A DNA stretch of 64,000 bases from Bacteroidales bacterium UBA5433 (GTDB lineage Bacteria; Bacteroidota; Bacteroidia; Bacteroidales; UBA932), in contig DIRP01000002.1 of NCBI GenBank assembly GCA_002427525.1, positions 2,592-66,591 on the forward strand, given 5' to 3'. Made by a program: the position numbers and the translations under genes. This document shows positions 32,169-39,926 of the stretch, piece after piece (the stretch's first letter is position 1; every line of letters begins with the position of its first letter). The notes under the pieces were generated by a model. That model did no database searches. It had not been told where the DNA came from and was given only the letters and a program-made list of their open reading frames with translations.

Positions 32169-32663
32169 TTATTTATCGGGGATAAACTCAGAAAAGGTAT
32201 TGTCTGAATAGAATAACAGTACTTTTTCAAGTTTGGGGCTTGCTGCGGGTACGTGTACCTGAGGTGGCATTTGCTGTTGCTGTTGCTGTTCCGGTTGCCG
32301 TCCCAGCTGTTGTCCCAGCTGTTGATCTTGCTGTTGTTGTTGTTCTTGTTGTTGTTGTTCAGGTTGTTGCAGGGATTGCACAGGTGAGAAAATGTCTTGT
32401 TCTGTTGTCGGCACAGCGCTTTCTTCAACCGGGAACAACTCTGCAGACTTTATCTCTTTATACATTTTTCCTTTGCCTGTCATCAACCATTCAGCGTTTA
32501 GGGAAGGGTAGCAAAGTAACATGCTTTCGATAAAATCAAATCCCGGCTTGTTTCTTCCTGCCAGGACGTGGGATACGCCCGAGCGTTGTATGCCAATCCG
32601 GTCTGCAAAGCGGGCCGGTGTAAGGTCTTCAGCCTGTAAAAATTGTTGCAAACGAGTTTTCAT
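32169..32663 (-). CDS. XRE-type DNA-binding protein with glutamine-rich tail
   Basis: A 164-residue protein with an N-terminal helix-turn-helix (TPARFADRIGIQRSGVSHVLAGRNKP, split here as residues 15-28 and 29-40) of the XRE/Cro kind. Residues ~98-135 are mostly glutamine (runs of four, five and six), encoded by mixed CAG/CAA codons; a short conserved-looking end (LEKVLLFYSDNTFSEF) follows. The start is the ATG at 32663, because the frame upstream is hydrophobic low-complexity and runs through the promoter area. Palindromes containing ACAAATGT lie 17-50 bp upstream, so it probably controls itself. Target genes unknown. Confidence 0.82.
   Translation of the reverse strand: MKTRLQQFLQAEDLTPARFADRIGIQRSGVSHVLAGRNKPGFDFIESMLLCYPSLNAEWLMTGKGKMYKEIKSAELFPVEESAVPTTEQDIFSPVQSLQQPEQQQQEQQQQQDQQLGQQLGRQPEQQQQQQMPPQVHVPAASPKLEKVLLFYSDNTFSEFIPDK
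32259..32372. repeat. Glutamine-codon triplet repeat inside the XRE gene
   Basis: CTG/TTG triplets on the plus strand (CAG/CAA on the coding strand) with short interruptions. Runs of identical triplets can gain or lose codons by slippage without frame loss. Confidence 0.75.
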
Positions 32664-32679
32664 AATTGGATACAAATTT

Positions 32680-32738
32680 TTACAAATGTAACATAAATAA
32701 TGTTTACAAATGTAGAGATATGGTAAAATACATATGTA
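32680..32738. promoter_or_regulatory. Palindrome cluster upstream of the XRE gene
   Basis: TTACAAATGTAA (32680-32691), TTACAAATGTAG (32704-32715) and TACATATGTA (32729-32738). Read on the minus strand, the first two contain TACATTTG, which also fits the -7 consensus, so a bound protein would cover the promoter. Confidence 0.55.
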
Positions 32739-32860
32739 AACTTTAAATAAAAGATCTATTACAGAATACTTGACTGTCAATAACATCAGGAAGTTTTCAG
32801 AGCAGGCTCTCTATAAGATGTAATACTATAGATAAATTATGTAAAATACAGGGTTTTAAG

Positions 32861-32904
32861 TGTGTATAAACTTATATTCACTTAAACAACACGGTTTATC
32901 CACA
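32861..32904. other. Two perfect DnaA boxes
   Basis: TGTGTATAA at 32861-32869 (reverse of TTATACACA) and TTATCCACA at 32896-32904 both match TTATNCACA exactly and face each other 26 bp apart. Confidence 0.6.
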
Positions 32905-33009
32905 AAACAGAGCAAAATGAAGAAAAGTACCTATAGAAATAGTATAAATAAATTCATTAAAATACTGGGTATAAGCATATTAATTTGCAATAAAAGTAAG
33001 ATTTAGAAA

Positions 33010-33113
33010 TGTAAATTTACAAAAGAAGAGTAATGGAATTGCTCCTGGGTTAACTGCTCTGTAGGGTTACAAAAGTAACCAAATAAGGTAGAAATGTAAT
33101 TTACAAATGTAAA
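33010..33113. promoter_or_regulatory. Palindrome cluster upstream of queA
   Basis: TGTAAATTTACA (33010-33021, perfect), GGTTAC-aaaa-GTAACC (33065-33080), TGTAA-t-TTACA (33095-33105) and TTTACA-aa-TGTAAA (33100-33113). The last repeats the motif found before the XRE gene. queA has no clear TAnnTTTG box nearby. Confidence 0.55.
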
Positions 33114-33176
33114 TTAGCACCTAAAGCAATACTTTAAGTAAAGTTTTATTCAAAATTCCTACCTTAGCCACTTGTT

Positions 33177-34406
33177 ATGCCATCCTTTTATATTCCTATA
33201 CCCGGTATCAGCATGGATGATTATTCCTACGATCTTCCGGAAGAACGTATTGCCAAATATCCGCTCCCGGTTCGTCACGATTCAAAACTTCTTGTTTTAA
33301 AAGACGAAAAGATCCGGGACGCGGCTTTTACGGATATTGTACAATTGCTGCCGAAAAACAGCCTGGTAGTTTTCAACCGTTCCAAAGTAGTCCCTGCCCG
33401 GTTGCTTTTTCAAAAAGAAACCGGTGCTATCATTGAAATTTTTTGCCTGGAACCGGCTTTTCCTCCCGAATACAACCTGGCCTTTCTTCAGGAAAACTCA
33501 TGCACGTGGTATTGTACAGTGGGAAATGTGAAAAAATGGAAAACAAAACCTCTTTTCTTGCACAATCCCGACAACAACCCGGCTATACAGGATATGAAAC
33601 TGCAGGCCTTCCTGCTGGGGCAGGATGCCGACAGGTATTTGGTCCGGTTTGATTGGCAGAACGGAGTTTCTTTTTCTTCTGTACTGGAAACAGCCGGGAA
33701 AGTTCCCATACCGCCCTATTTAAAGCGTCAGGCTGAGCCATCGGATACCGAACGGTACCAGACTGTCTATGCACGTGACAGAGGCTCTGTAGCGGCTCCT
33801 ACGGCCGGTCTTCATTTTTCTGATGCATTGATGGATGAAATGGGGAAGAAGGGGATTGCTACGGCGTTTTTAAGCCTTCACGTGGGGGCAGGTACGTTCA
33901 AACCTGTTAAAGCACAGGATATCAGGGACCATACTATGCATAGCGAACCTTTTTGCGTACCGGTTCGTTTTATCCGGCAGCTTATTTCCCACAACGGCCC
34001 CCTTGTTTCTGTGGGAACCACAACGTGCAGGTGTCTGGAAAGTTTGTATTATTTGGGGCTGCAGGTCGCTGCAGGAAAGGATCCTCTTTTTGTAGGTCAA
34101 TGGGAGCCGTATGTAACCCCGGGTAAGATTTCCTACAAAGAATCCCTTACTCACTTGTTGGCGTATGCAGAAAAAAATGAAAAGGAATCTATTGAAGCCG
34201 CCACACAAATTATCATGGCTCCCGGTTTTTTATTTCGTTCCACCGATGTTTTGATCACCAATTTTCACCAGCCAAATTCTACGTTGTTATTGCTTGTATC
34301 TGCTCTTATCGGAGAAAGGTGGAAGGATGTTTATGCACATGCTTTGGCGCATCAGTACCGTTTTTTAAGTTACGGTGACTCGTGCATGTTCTTTAATCCT
34401 AAGTAA
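33177..34406 (+). CDS. queA: QueA-family S-adenosylmethionine:tRNA ribosyltransferase-isomerase
   Basis: QueA transfers and isomerises the ribose of SAM onto 7-aminomethyl-deazaguanine in tRNA, giving epoxyqueuosine. The family opening YDLPEERIAKYPLPVRHDSKLL is present (residues 17-38, named here in two parts YDLPEERIAKYP and LPVRHDSKLL), with GSVAAPTAGLHF in the middle and LITNFHQPNSTLL near the end. The open frame gives 409 residues; the ATG at 33213 (MDDYSYDLPEER, 397 residues) is the more typical start. QueH, the next enzyme of the pathway, is encoded at 49565. Confidence 0.93.
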   Translation: MPSFYIPIPGISMDDYSYDLPEERIAKYPLPVRHDSKLLVLKDEKIRDAAFTDIVQLLPKNSLVVFNRSKVVPARLLFQKETGAIIEIFCLEPAFPPEYNLAFLQENSCTWYCTVGNVKKWKTKPLFLHNPDNNPAIQDMKLQAFLLGQDADRYLVRFDWQNGVSFSSVLETAGKVPIPPYLKRQAEPSDTERYQTVYARDRGSVAAPTAGLHFSDALMDEMGKKGIATAFLSLHVGAGTFKPVKAQDIRDHTMHSEPFCVPVRFIRQLISHNGPLVSVGTTTCRCLESLYYLGLQVAAGKDPLFVGQWEPYVTPGKISYKESLTHLLAYAEKNEKESIEAATQIIMAPGFLFRSTDVLITNFHQPNSTLLLLVSALIGERWKDVYAHALAHQYRFLSYGDSCMFFNPK

Positions 34407-34431
34407 GTGAAAATCAATAAACAACGTTTCA

Positions 34432-34451
34432 ATATAACATGTGTGTTATAT
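34432..34451. repeat. AT-rich perfect inverted repeat between queA and the antiporter gene
   Basis: Arms ATATAACA and TGTTATAT pair perfectly over a TGTG loop between two converging genes. It might slow transcription from either side, but it lacks GC pairs and a T run, so it is a weak terminator at best. Confidence 0.4.
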
Positions 34452-34507
34452 AATGTAACAATAATGTTGTACTCTTAGTAAATAGAGTAAAATCAGGCTG
34501 TTACGAT

Positions 34508-36001
34508 CTAGAGATACGAATCTACACCCAGGTTCTCGTACGTTTCTTTCAACGCCTTTTCATCATCAGAAATTATGAGCAGTGTATCCTTTTCCAGGAT
34601 CTCTGTATTGCCCCTGGGAATGAAAAAAGAGTCTCCTCTTTTTACCATTACTACAAGTGTTTTATCGGGCAGGGGAATGTCCATCATCTTGTTTCCAAAA
34701 CGAAGGCTATCCGCAGTAACGACTACCTCGTTCATGGCAGATTTAATATCCTCGGAAAATTCAAGTTCAAAGGCTGACCGACCAATTTTCTTGTGGGGAA
34801 ATGCCACATGCAGCTTTCTGGCAATCCAGGGTATGGAAGTTCCTTGTACGAGCAACGACAGGATGGTGATGAAAAAAACGATATTGAAAAGGACATTGGC
34901 TCCCGGAACGCCATACAATAAGGGGTAGGTAGCAAAGATAATGGGCACAGCACCCCGTAACCCTACCCAGCAGGTAAAAATACGGGAAGGAAAGGTCATG
35001 TTGCGGAAAGGCCAAAGGGAAAGCAACACAGCTGCAGGTCTGGCAAAAACAATCATAAATACACCAATGAGCAATCCAATACCCGCTACGGGCCACAATT
35101 CGGAAGGATTTACCAGCAGTCCCAGGGTAAGGAACATAATGATCTGAGCCAGCCAGGAAAGTCCGTCAAAAAAGTTTTTGGCCGTTTTTCTGTGGGGGAA
35201 ACGTGAATTTCCAATTACAAGACCTCCAATGTACACGGCAAGGAATCCGTTACCTTGTATAAGATCTGTGAGCGAATAAATAAACAGACAAAATGCAAAA
35301 ATAAGAATGGGGTATAGGGCATCGTTGATGATGTTCATTCTTCGTAAAAAGAAAGCACAAAGCTTGCCCAACAGGTATCCGGCTATACCACCTACAATCA
35401 TTTGGTAGAAGAACATAAGGACCACTAACCAGATTTTAGCCTGCCCTTCTGCCATAATAACCTGAATGAGGGTAATGGTAAGCATGTAGGCCATGGGGTC
35501 GTTGCTTCCGCTTTCCAGCTCCAGGAGGGGCCGTAAGTTGTGTTTAAGCTTCAGTTCTTTAGATCGGAGGATGGCAAAAACCGAAGCCGAGTCTGTAGAA
35601 GACATCAGGCTGCCCAGCAGCAGACATACAGGAAGAGGCATATCAAATCCGGGCAACATTTGGGCCAGGAAGTAAATGAAAAAACCTGTTAGGATAGCTG
35701 TCAATAAGACTCCCAGGGTAGCCAGAATGATTCCTTCTTTTGCTACCGGTTTGATTTCCTCGTACCGGGTATCCATGCCACCGGAAAAAAGAATGATGCT
35801 TAGAGCTACCACACCAATAAATTGTGCTGTTTTTTGGCTTGAGAATTGCAGTCCAACGCCTTCGCTGCCAAATACCATTCCTACAAGAAGAAACAGCAAG
35901 AGGGTGGGAACACCAAATTTATAGCCTGTCTTGCCTGCCAGTAAACTAAAGAAGAGAAGTACAGAGCCAATCAGAAGGATGTTTTCAGCGGTGATCGTCA
36001 T
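34508..36001 (-). CDS. Cation/proton antiporter with C-terminal TrkA-C domain (NhaP2/CvrA type)
   Basis: A 497-residue inner-membrane protein with about twelve hydrophobic segments of the CPA1 exchanger fold (residues ~5-390); the motif SSTDSASVFAILRS and LESGSNDPMAYML hold the ion-site acidic residues. Residues ~400-497 form a cytoplasmic TrkA-C/RCK domain that senses ligand in K+/H+ antiporters. The best guess is potassium/proton exchange; Na+ cannot be excluded. Minus-strand TACTTTTG at 36020-36027 is its -7 box, divergent from the lysine operon. Confidence 0.9.
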   Translation of the reverse strand: MTITAENILLIGSVLLFFSLLAGKTGYKFGVPTLLLFLLVGMVFGSEGVGLQFSSQKTAQFIGVVALSIILFSGGMDTRYEEIKPVAKEGIILATLGVLLTAILTGFFIYFLAQMLPGFDMPLPVCLLLGSLMSSTDSASVFAILRSKELKLKHNLRPLLELESGSNDPMAYMLTITLIQVIMAEGQAKIWLVVLMFFYQMIVGGIAGYLLGKLCAFFLRRMNIINDALYPILIFAFCLFIYSLTDLIQGNGFLAVYIGGLVIGNSRFPHRKTAKNFFDGLSWLAQIIMFLTLGLLVNPSELWPVAGIGLLIGVFMIVFARPAAVLLSLWPFRNMTFPSRIFTCWVGLRGAVPIIFATYPLLYGVPGANVLFNIVFFITILSLLVQGTSIPWIARKLHVAFPHKKIGRSAFELEFSEDIKSAMNEVVVTADSLRFGNKMMDIPLPDKTLVVMVKRGDSFFIPRGNTEILEKDTLLIISDDEKALKETYENLGVDSYL

Positions 36002-36019
36002 GGTTTTGTTCTAATTGGA

Positions 36020-36027
36020 CAAAAGTA
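36020..36027 (-). promoter_or_regulatory. -7 element of the antiporter gene
   Basis: Minus-strand TACTTTTG, 18 bp before the ATG at 36001. Confidence 0.5.
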
Positions 36028-36059
36028 CACTTTTTTTACAAAAATATGCAACCATTCGT

Positions 36060-36067
36060 TATCTTTG
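36060..36067 (+). promoter_or_regulatory. -7 element of the lysine fermentation operon
   Basis: TATCTTTG, the commonest Bacteroidetes -7 box, 24 bp before the atoD ATG at 36092. The only -33 candidate is TTTA at 36035-36038 with 21-bp spacing. No riboswitch fits in the short leader. Confidence 0.55.
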
Positions 36068-36091
36068 CAGAATAATAATAAAAATACAAAT

Positions 36092-36739
36092 ATGAACAAA
36101 TTGATACCATTGCAAGACGCGGTTTCTAAGATTAAATCGGGCATGACCGTTATGATAGGAGGTTTTCTGACGGTCGGAGGTCCAAACCTTCTGCTGGATG
36201 CAGTTCTTGAAACCGATGTTACAGACCTTACCATTATTGCCAATGATACTGCTTATGCAGACAAGGGATTTGGTAAACTGATTGCGGCACGCAAAGTTAC
36301 TAAGGTCATAACAAGCCACATTGGCACCAATATAGCCACAGGCCAACAATATCACGCCGGAGAACTGGAAATTGAGTTTGTACCTCAGGGGACACTCATT
36401 GAAAGAATTCGTTGTGCAGGAGCCGGGCTGGGCGGTGTTCTTACGCCAACAGGTCTGGGAACTATTGTACAAGAGGGAAAAGATATCATCAACCTGGACG
36501 GAAAGGATTATTTGCTGGAAAGACCTTTGAGAGCAGATATTGCCCTTATTGGTGCGTCACTTGCAGATGAAGAAGGCAATTTGTTCCACCGTGGTACAAC
36601 GCGGAATTTTAATTCACTCATGGCTATGGCTGCAGATACGGTTATTGCCGAAGTGCGCGACATTGTGAAAGCCGGTGAAATTCTTCCGGAACACGTTCAT
36701 ACACAAGCTATTTTTGTAGATTATCTGATTAAATTATAA
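36092..36739 (+). CDS. atoD: 3-oxoacid CoA-transferase subunit A
   Basis: The 215-residue alpha subunit of a class I CoA-transferase. Motifs MIGGFLTVGGPNLL and later RCAGAGLGGVLTPTG fit the CoA-binding fold. With AtoA (encoded at 45950) it should move CoA from butyryl-CoA or acetyl-CoA to the acetoacetate released by Kce, so that thiolase can split it. The two subunit genes lie at opposite ends of the operon, about 9 kb apart, instead of side by side. The start is the ATG at 36092; the frame upstream opens only with TTG. Confidence 0.93.
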   Translation: MNKLIPLQDAVSKIKSGMTVMIGGFLTVGGPNLLLDAVLETDVTDLTIIANDTAYADKGFGKLIAARKVTKVITSHIGTNIATGQQYHAGELEIEFVPQGTLIERIRCAGAGLGGVLTPTGLGTIVQEGKDIINLDGKDYLLERPLRADIALIGASLADEEGNLFHRGTTRNFNSLMAMAADTVIAEVRDIVKAGEILPEHVHTQAIFVDYLIKL

Positions 36740-36740
36740 C

Positions 36741-36780
36741 TTTTAATATTACACAACTATTTTAAATATTACACAACTAT
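36741..36780. repeat. 20-bp tandem duplication before the kat start
   Basis: TTTTAATATTACACAACTAT (36741-36760) is followed directly by the same sequence with one change (36761-36780). The second copy runs into the kat ATG at 36779. The translation-initiation region is therefore present twice, but only the second copy has the start codon. Confidence 0.9.
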
Positions 36781-38023
36781 GTCAAAGAAATTGAAGCTGG
36801 AATTATCCGACAAAATGTACGAAGACGCCCTTAAGATTATTCCCGGGGCTATTGCAGGTATTCGCCGTCCTTACAACTTTGTTCCGGGGGAATACCCCAT
36901 TTATTTTGATCATGCAAAGGGAGGCAGGGTTACCGATGTGGACGGGAATGAATACATTGATATGCTTTGTGCATATGGTCCCATCATTATTGGGCACAGG
37001 GAAGAGGAAATAGATAACGCAGTCATTGAACAGATGCAGAACAAAGGGTTCTGTTTCTCCCTCACGCAACCCATTCAGAACACTTTGGCGGAAAAGCTCA
37101 TTGAATTGATACCTTCTGCAGAAATGGCCGTTTTCGTAAAAACAGGCTCCGATGCTACTTCTGTGGCTATTCGGGTGGCTCGTGCCAGCACGGGAAGACT
37201 GAAGGTCATGCGCTGCGGATACCACGGTTGGCATGACTGGTGTGTAGAAGTCAAAGGAGGTGTTCCCCAAAAATTGTGGGAAGACACTCATGAATTCCAT
37301 TACAACGACCTGGAAGGGCTGGAAGACCTGCTTAAAGCACACGGTGACGATACAGCTGCTATTATAATTACCCCTGTAGGGCATCCCCTGGCAGAAAAAG
37401 TGGAAATGCCCAAACCGGGTTTTCTGGAAGGTGTTCGTGCTTTGGCAGATAAATACGGAATTGTTCTTGTTTTTGATGAAATCAGAAGCGGTTTCCGCTA
37501 CGATTTGGGAGGTGCACAAAAACTCTTTGGCGTAACTCCGGATCTCTCCGTGTTTGGAAAAGCCATGGCCAACGGGTACCCCATTGGAGCCGTAGTTGGT
37601 AAGGAAGAACATATGAAAGTACTGGCAGACAAAGTATTTTTGTCATCCACCTTCTTCCCCAACAGCCTGGAACAGGTTGCTGCCCTTAAGACTATTGAAA
37701 TACTGGAAAGAGACAATATTCTGGAAAAAATAAAGCAGAAAGGAGAAGTTTTTGGTGCCAGGCTGGAAAAGATAGTCAAGAATGTACCTTACGATGTTGA
37801 AGTTTCCGGAATTCCGCTGATGCCGTTTATTACCTTTAACAGGGACAAGGATGGCTTGTACAAGAAGCTGCGTCCGGGATTCTATACCGAACTCATCCGC
37901 CGGGGTGTTTTCCTGCAACCGTTCCACCACGGATATGTGGCATACCGCCATACAGATGAAGATATACAGTATGCGGCTGATATGGTTGAAGAATCTTTCA
38001 GAGAATTGAAAAAATATATTTAA
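36779..38023 (+). CDS. kat: Acyl-CoA beta-transaminase (Kat), class III aminotransferase
   Basis: A 414-residue PLP enzyme of the glutamate-1-semialdehyde aminomutase subgroup. PLP Lys261 lies in FGKAMANGYP; the cofactor aspartate is in LVFDEIRSGFR and the phosphate loop in KTGSDATSVAIR. In Candidatus Cloacamonas acidaminovorans a transaminase in the same kind of operon converts 3-aminobutyryl-CoA to acetoacetyl-CoA, replacing the ammonia lyase Kal. No kal gene exists in this operon, and this gene lies beside kce, whose product it would use. The role is inferred from context and family. Start codon lies in the 20-bp duplication. Confidence 0.82.
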   Translation: MSKKLKLELSDKMYEDALKIIPGAIAGIRRPYNFVPGEYPIYFDHAKGGRVTDVDGNEYIDMLCAYGPIIIGHREEEIDNAVIEQMQNKGFCFSLTQPIQNTLAEKLIELIPSAEMAVFVKTGSDATSVAIRVARASTGRLKVMRCGYHGWHDWCVEVKGGVPQKLWEDTHEFHYNDLEGLEDLLKAHGDDTAAIIITPVGHPLAEKVEMPKPGFLEGVRALADKYGIVLVFDEIRSGFRYDLGGAQKLFGVTPDLSVFGKAMANGYPIGAVVGKEEHMKVLADKVFLSSTFFPNSLEQVAALKTIEILERDNILEKIKQKGEVFGARLEKIVKNVPYDVEVSGIPLMPFITFNRDKDGLYKKLRPGFYTELIRRGVFLQPFHHGYVAYRHTDEDIQYAADMVEESFRELKKYI

Positions 38024-38041
38024 GCTAACACACAACGAACT

Positions 38042-38869
38042 ATGAATAAATTGATAATTACCGCAGCTATCTGTGGTGCTGAAGTACTTAAAGAACACAA
38101 TCCTGCCGTACCTTATACGGTTGAAGAATGTGTACGGGAAGCACGTTCGGCCTACGATGCCGGGGCAAGCATCATTCACCTTCATGTCCGTTATGACGAT
38201 GGTACTCCCACGCAAGATAAGGAGAGGTACCGTGTGATCATGGAAGGCATTGAGAAAGCGTGTCCGGGTATTATTATCCAACCTTCAACGGGCGGAGCCG
38301 TAGGCATGAGCAATGATGAAAGGTTGCAACCTACCGAGCTGAATCCGGAAATGGCGACCCTTGATTGTGGAACACTCAATTTTGGCGGAGACGAGATTTT
38401 TGAGAATACAGAAAACACCATCAAGTATTTTGGAAAACGCATGATAGAACGCGGTATTAAACCGGAGCTGGAAGTGTTTGACAAGAGCATGATTGAAATG
38501 GCGCTGCGTCTGCACAAACAAGGATATATTTTGAAACCACTTCATTTTGACTTTGTTATGGGAGTCAACGGCGGTATTGGCGGTTCGCTCAGGGATTTTG
38601 TCTTCCTGCGTGGCAGCATTCCCTCCGATGCTACCTATACGGTAGGCGGCCTGGGAAGGTACGAAATGCCTTTGGCTGCTGCTGCCATCATTGACGGAGG
38701 TCATGTGAGGGTGGGATTTGAGGACAACGTATACCTCTCCCGCGGAGTATTGGCCAAATCAAATGGTGAGCTGGTTGAGAAAGTAGTACGTCTTGCACGT
38801 GAACTTGGTCGGGAAATTGCTACTCCTGATGAAGCAAGAGAAATTCTAGGGCTTCCTAAAAGAAAATAA
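38042..38869 (+). CDS. kce: 3-keto-5-aminohexanoate cleavage enzyme (Kce)
   Basis: A 275-residue TIM-barrel zinc enzyme of the BKACE family that cleaves 3-keto-5-aminohexanoate with acetyl-CoA into 3-aminobutyryl-CoA and acetoacetate. The zinc ligands His46 and His48 (IIHLHVR) and Glu14 (CGAE) match positions in the structurally known Kce. QPSTGGAVGMS and LHFDFVMGVNGG are further family blocks. It follows kat by 18 bp and precedes kdd by 1 bp, tightly packed. Confidence 0.95.
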   Translation: MNKLIITAAICGAEVLKEHNPAVPYTVEECVREARSAYDAGASIIHLHVRYDDGTPTQDKERYRVIMEGIEKACPGIIIQPSTGGAVGMSNDERLQPTELNPEMATLDCGTLNFGGDEIFENTENTIKYFGKRMIERGIKPELEVFDKSMIEMALRLHKQGYILKPLHFDFVMGVNGGIGGSLRDFVFLRGSIPSDATYTVGGLGRYEMPLAAAAIIDGGHVRVGFEDNVYLSRGVLAKSNGELVEKVVRLARELGREIATPDEAREILGLPKRK

Positions 38870-38870
38870 T

Positions 38871-39914
38871 ATGAAAAAAGGTAATAAATATGGCTTGCAC
38901 CGGGTTATTGAGCCGGCAGGTGTACTGCCACAGCCCGCTAACAGGCTGGATAATAACATGGATGAGATTTACGATAACGAAATTCTCATAGATGTTAAAA
39001 CACTTAATGTAGACTCGGCCAGTTTTACACAAATTCAGGAACAGGCCGGAGGCGATAAAGCCAAAATAGCAGAAATTATGCTCGGCATAGTGGCCAAGCA
39101 GGGAAAACACAGAAACCCTGTTACCGGTTCGGGCGGCATGCTATTGGGTGTTGTAGAAAAAATAGGCAGCGCACTGGAAGGTAAGATAGACCTTAAACCG
39201 GGTGACAGGATTGCCACCTTGGTTTCTTTGTCCCTGACACCGTTGCGTATAGATAAAATAAAAGATATACGCCCCGACATTGATCAGGTGGATATAGACG
39301 GGAAAGCTATCTTGTTTGAAAGTGGCATTTACGCAAAAATCCCGGATGATATGCCGGAAACTCTGGCACTGTCTGCCCTTGACGTAGCGGGAGCTCCTGC
39401 TCAGACTGCCAAGCTGGTAAAACCGGGCGATACAGTTTTGATTATCGGAGCCGGTGGGAAGTCGGGGATGCTATGCAGTTACGAGGCTAAGAAAAGGGCC
39501 GGTGTTACAGGAACAGTAATTGGCCTGTGCCACAGCCAGCGCTCTACGCAACGTATGATAGACCTGGGTTTCTGCGATCACGTTTTTTCTGCTAACGCAA
39601 CGCAACCTGTTGCTGTCCTGGAAAAAATTGAAGAGTTAACCGGAGGTAAACTTTGTGACGTTACCATCAATAACGTGAATATCACAGATACTGAAATGAC
39701 ATCCATTCTTTGCACAAAAGACACCGGGGTTGTGTATTTCTTTTCCATGGCAACCAGTTTTACGAAAGCAGCTCTTGGAGCAGAAGGAGTAGGATCTGAT
39801 GTAACTATGATTGTAGGGAATGGTTATACAAAAGGCCATGCAGAGATTACACTTCAGATACTCAGAGAAAGCGAAAAACTGCGTAAGGTTTTCACAGAAT
39901 TGTACGCATCGTAA
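38871..39914 (+). CDS. kdd: L-erythro-3,5-diaminohexanoate dehydrogenase
   Basis: A 347-residue NAD-dependent enzyme that oxidises 3,5-diaminohexanoate to 3-keto-5-aminohexanoate with release of ammonia. A medium-chain dehydrogenase-like layout is visible: a catalytic N-terminal half (GTGG-like VTGSGGMLLGVV, KPGDRIATL) and a Rossmann fold with VLIIGAGGKSGM. Its N-terminus (GLHRVIEPAGVLPQPA) is typical of Kdd. It begins 1 bp after the kce stop and ends 12 bp before kamA. Confidence 0.94.
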   Translation: MKKGNKYGLHRVIEPAGVLPQPANRLDNNMDEIYDNEILIDVKTLNVDSASFTQIQEQAGGDKAKIAEIMLGIVAKQGKHRNPVTGSGGMLLGVVEKIGSALEGKIDLKPGDRIATLVSLSLTPLRIDKIKDIRPDIDQVDIDGKAILFESGIYAKIPDDMPETLALSALDVAGAPAQTAKLVKPGDTVLIIGAGGKSGMLCSYEAKKRAGVTGTVIGLCHSQRSTQRMIDLGFCDHVFSANATQPVAVLEKIEELTGGKLCDVTINNVNITDTEMTSILCTKDTGVVYFFSMATSFTKAALGAEGVGSDVTMIVGNGYTKGHAEITLQILRESEKLRKVFTELYAS

Positions 39915-39926
39915 GCAAGTAATGAA

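Larger units (their letters stand above)
32664..33176. other. AT-rich 513-bp gap: candidate replication origin with DnaA boxes
   Basis: The longest gene-free stretch in the window apart from the tRNA area. It has two perfect DnaA boxes in convergent orientation (TGTGTATAA 32861-32869 and TTATCCACA 32896-32904), two with one mismatch (32966-32974 and 33146-33154), and a very AT-rich stretch at 32935-33020 that could open easily. It is framed by TTACAAATGTAA-type palindromes. Gene direction changes from mostly leftward to mostly rightward around it. No ORF or RNA gene is recognised inside. A plain regulatory region for the XRE gene and queA is the alternative. Confidence 0.45.

Noticed and set aside
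36028..36091. Lysine riboswitch before the lysine operon
   Set aside because: The leader from the -7 box to atoD is about 20 nt, far too short.
36803..37612. A 269-codon open frame opposite kat
   Set aside because: Shadow of the kat coding strand without any family motif.
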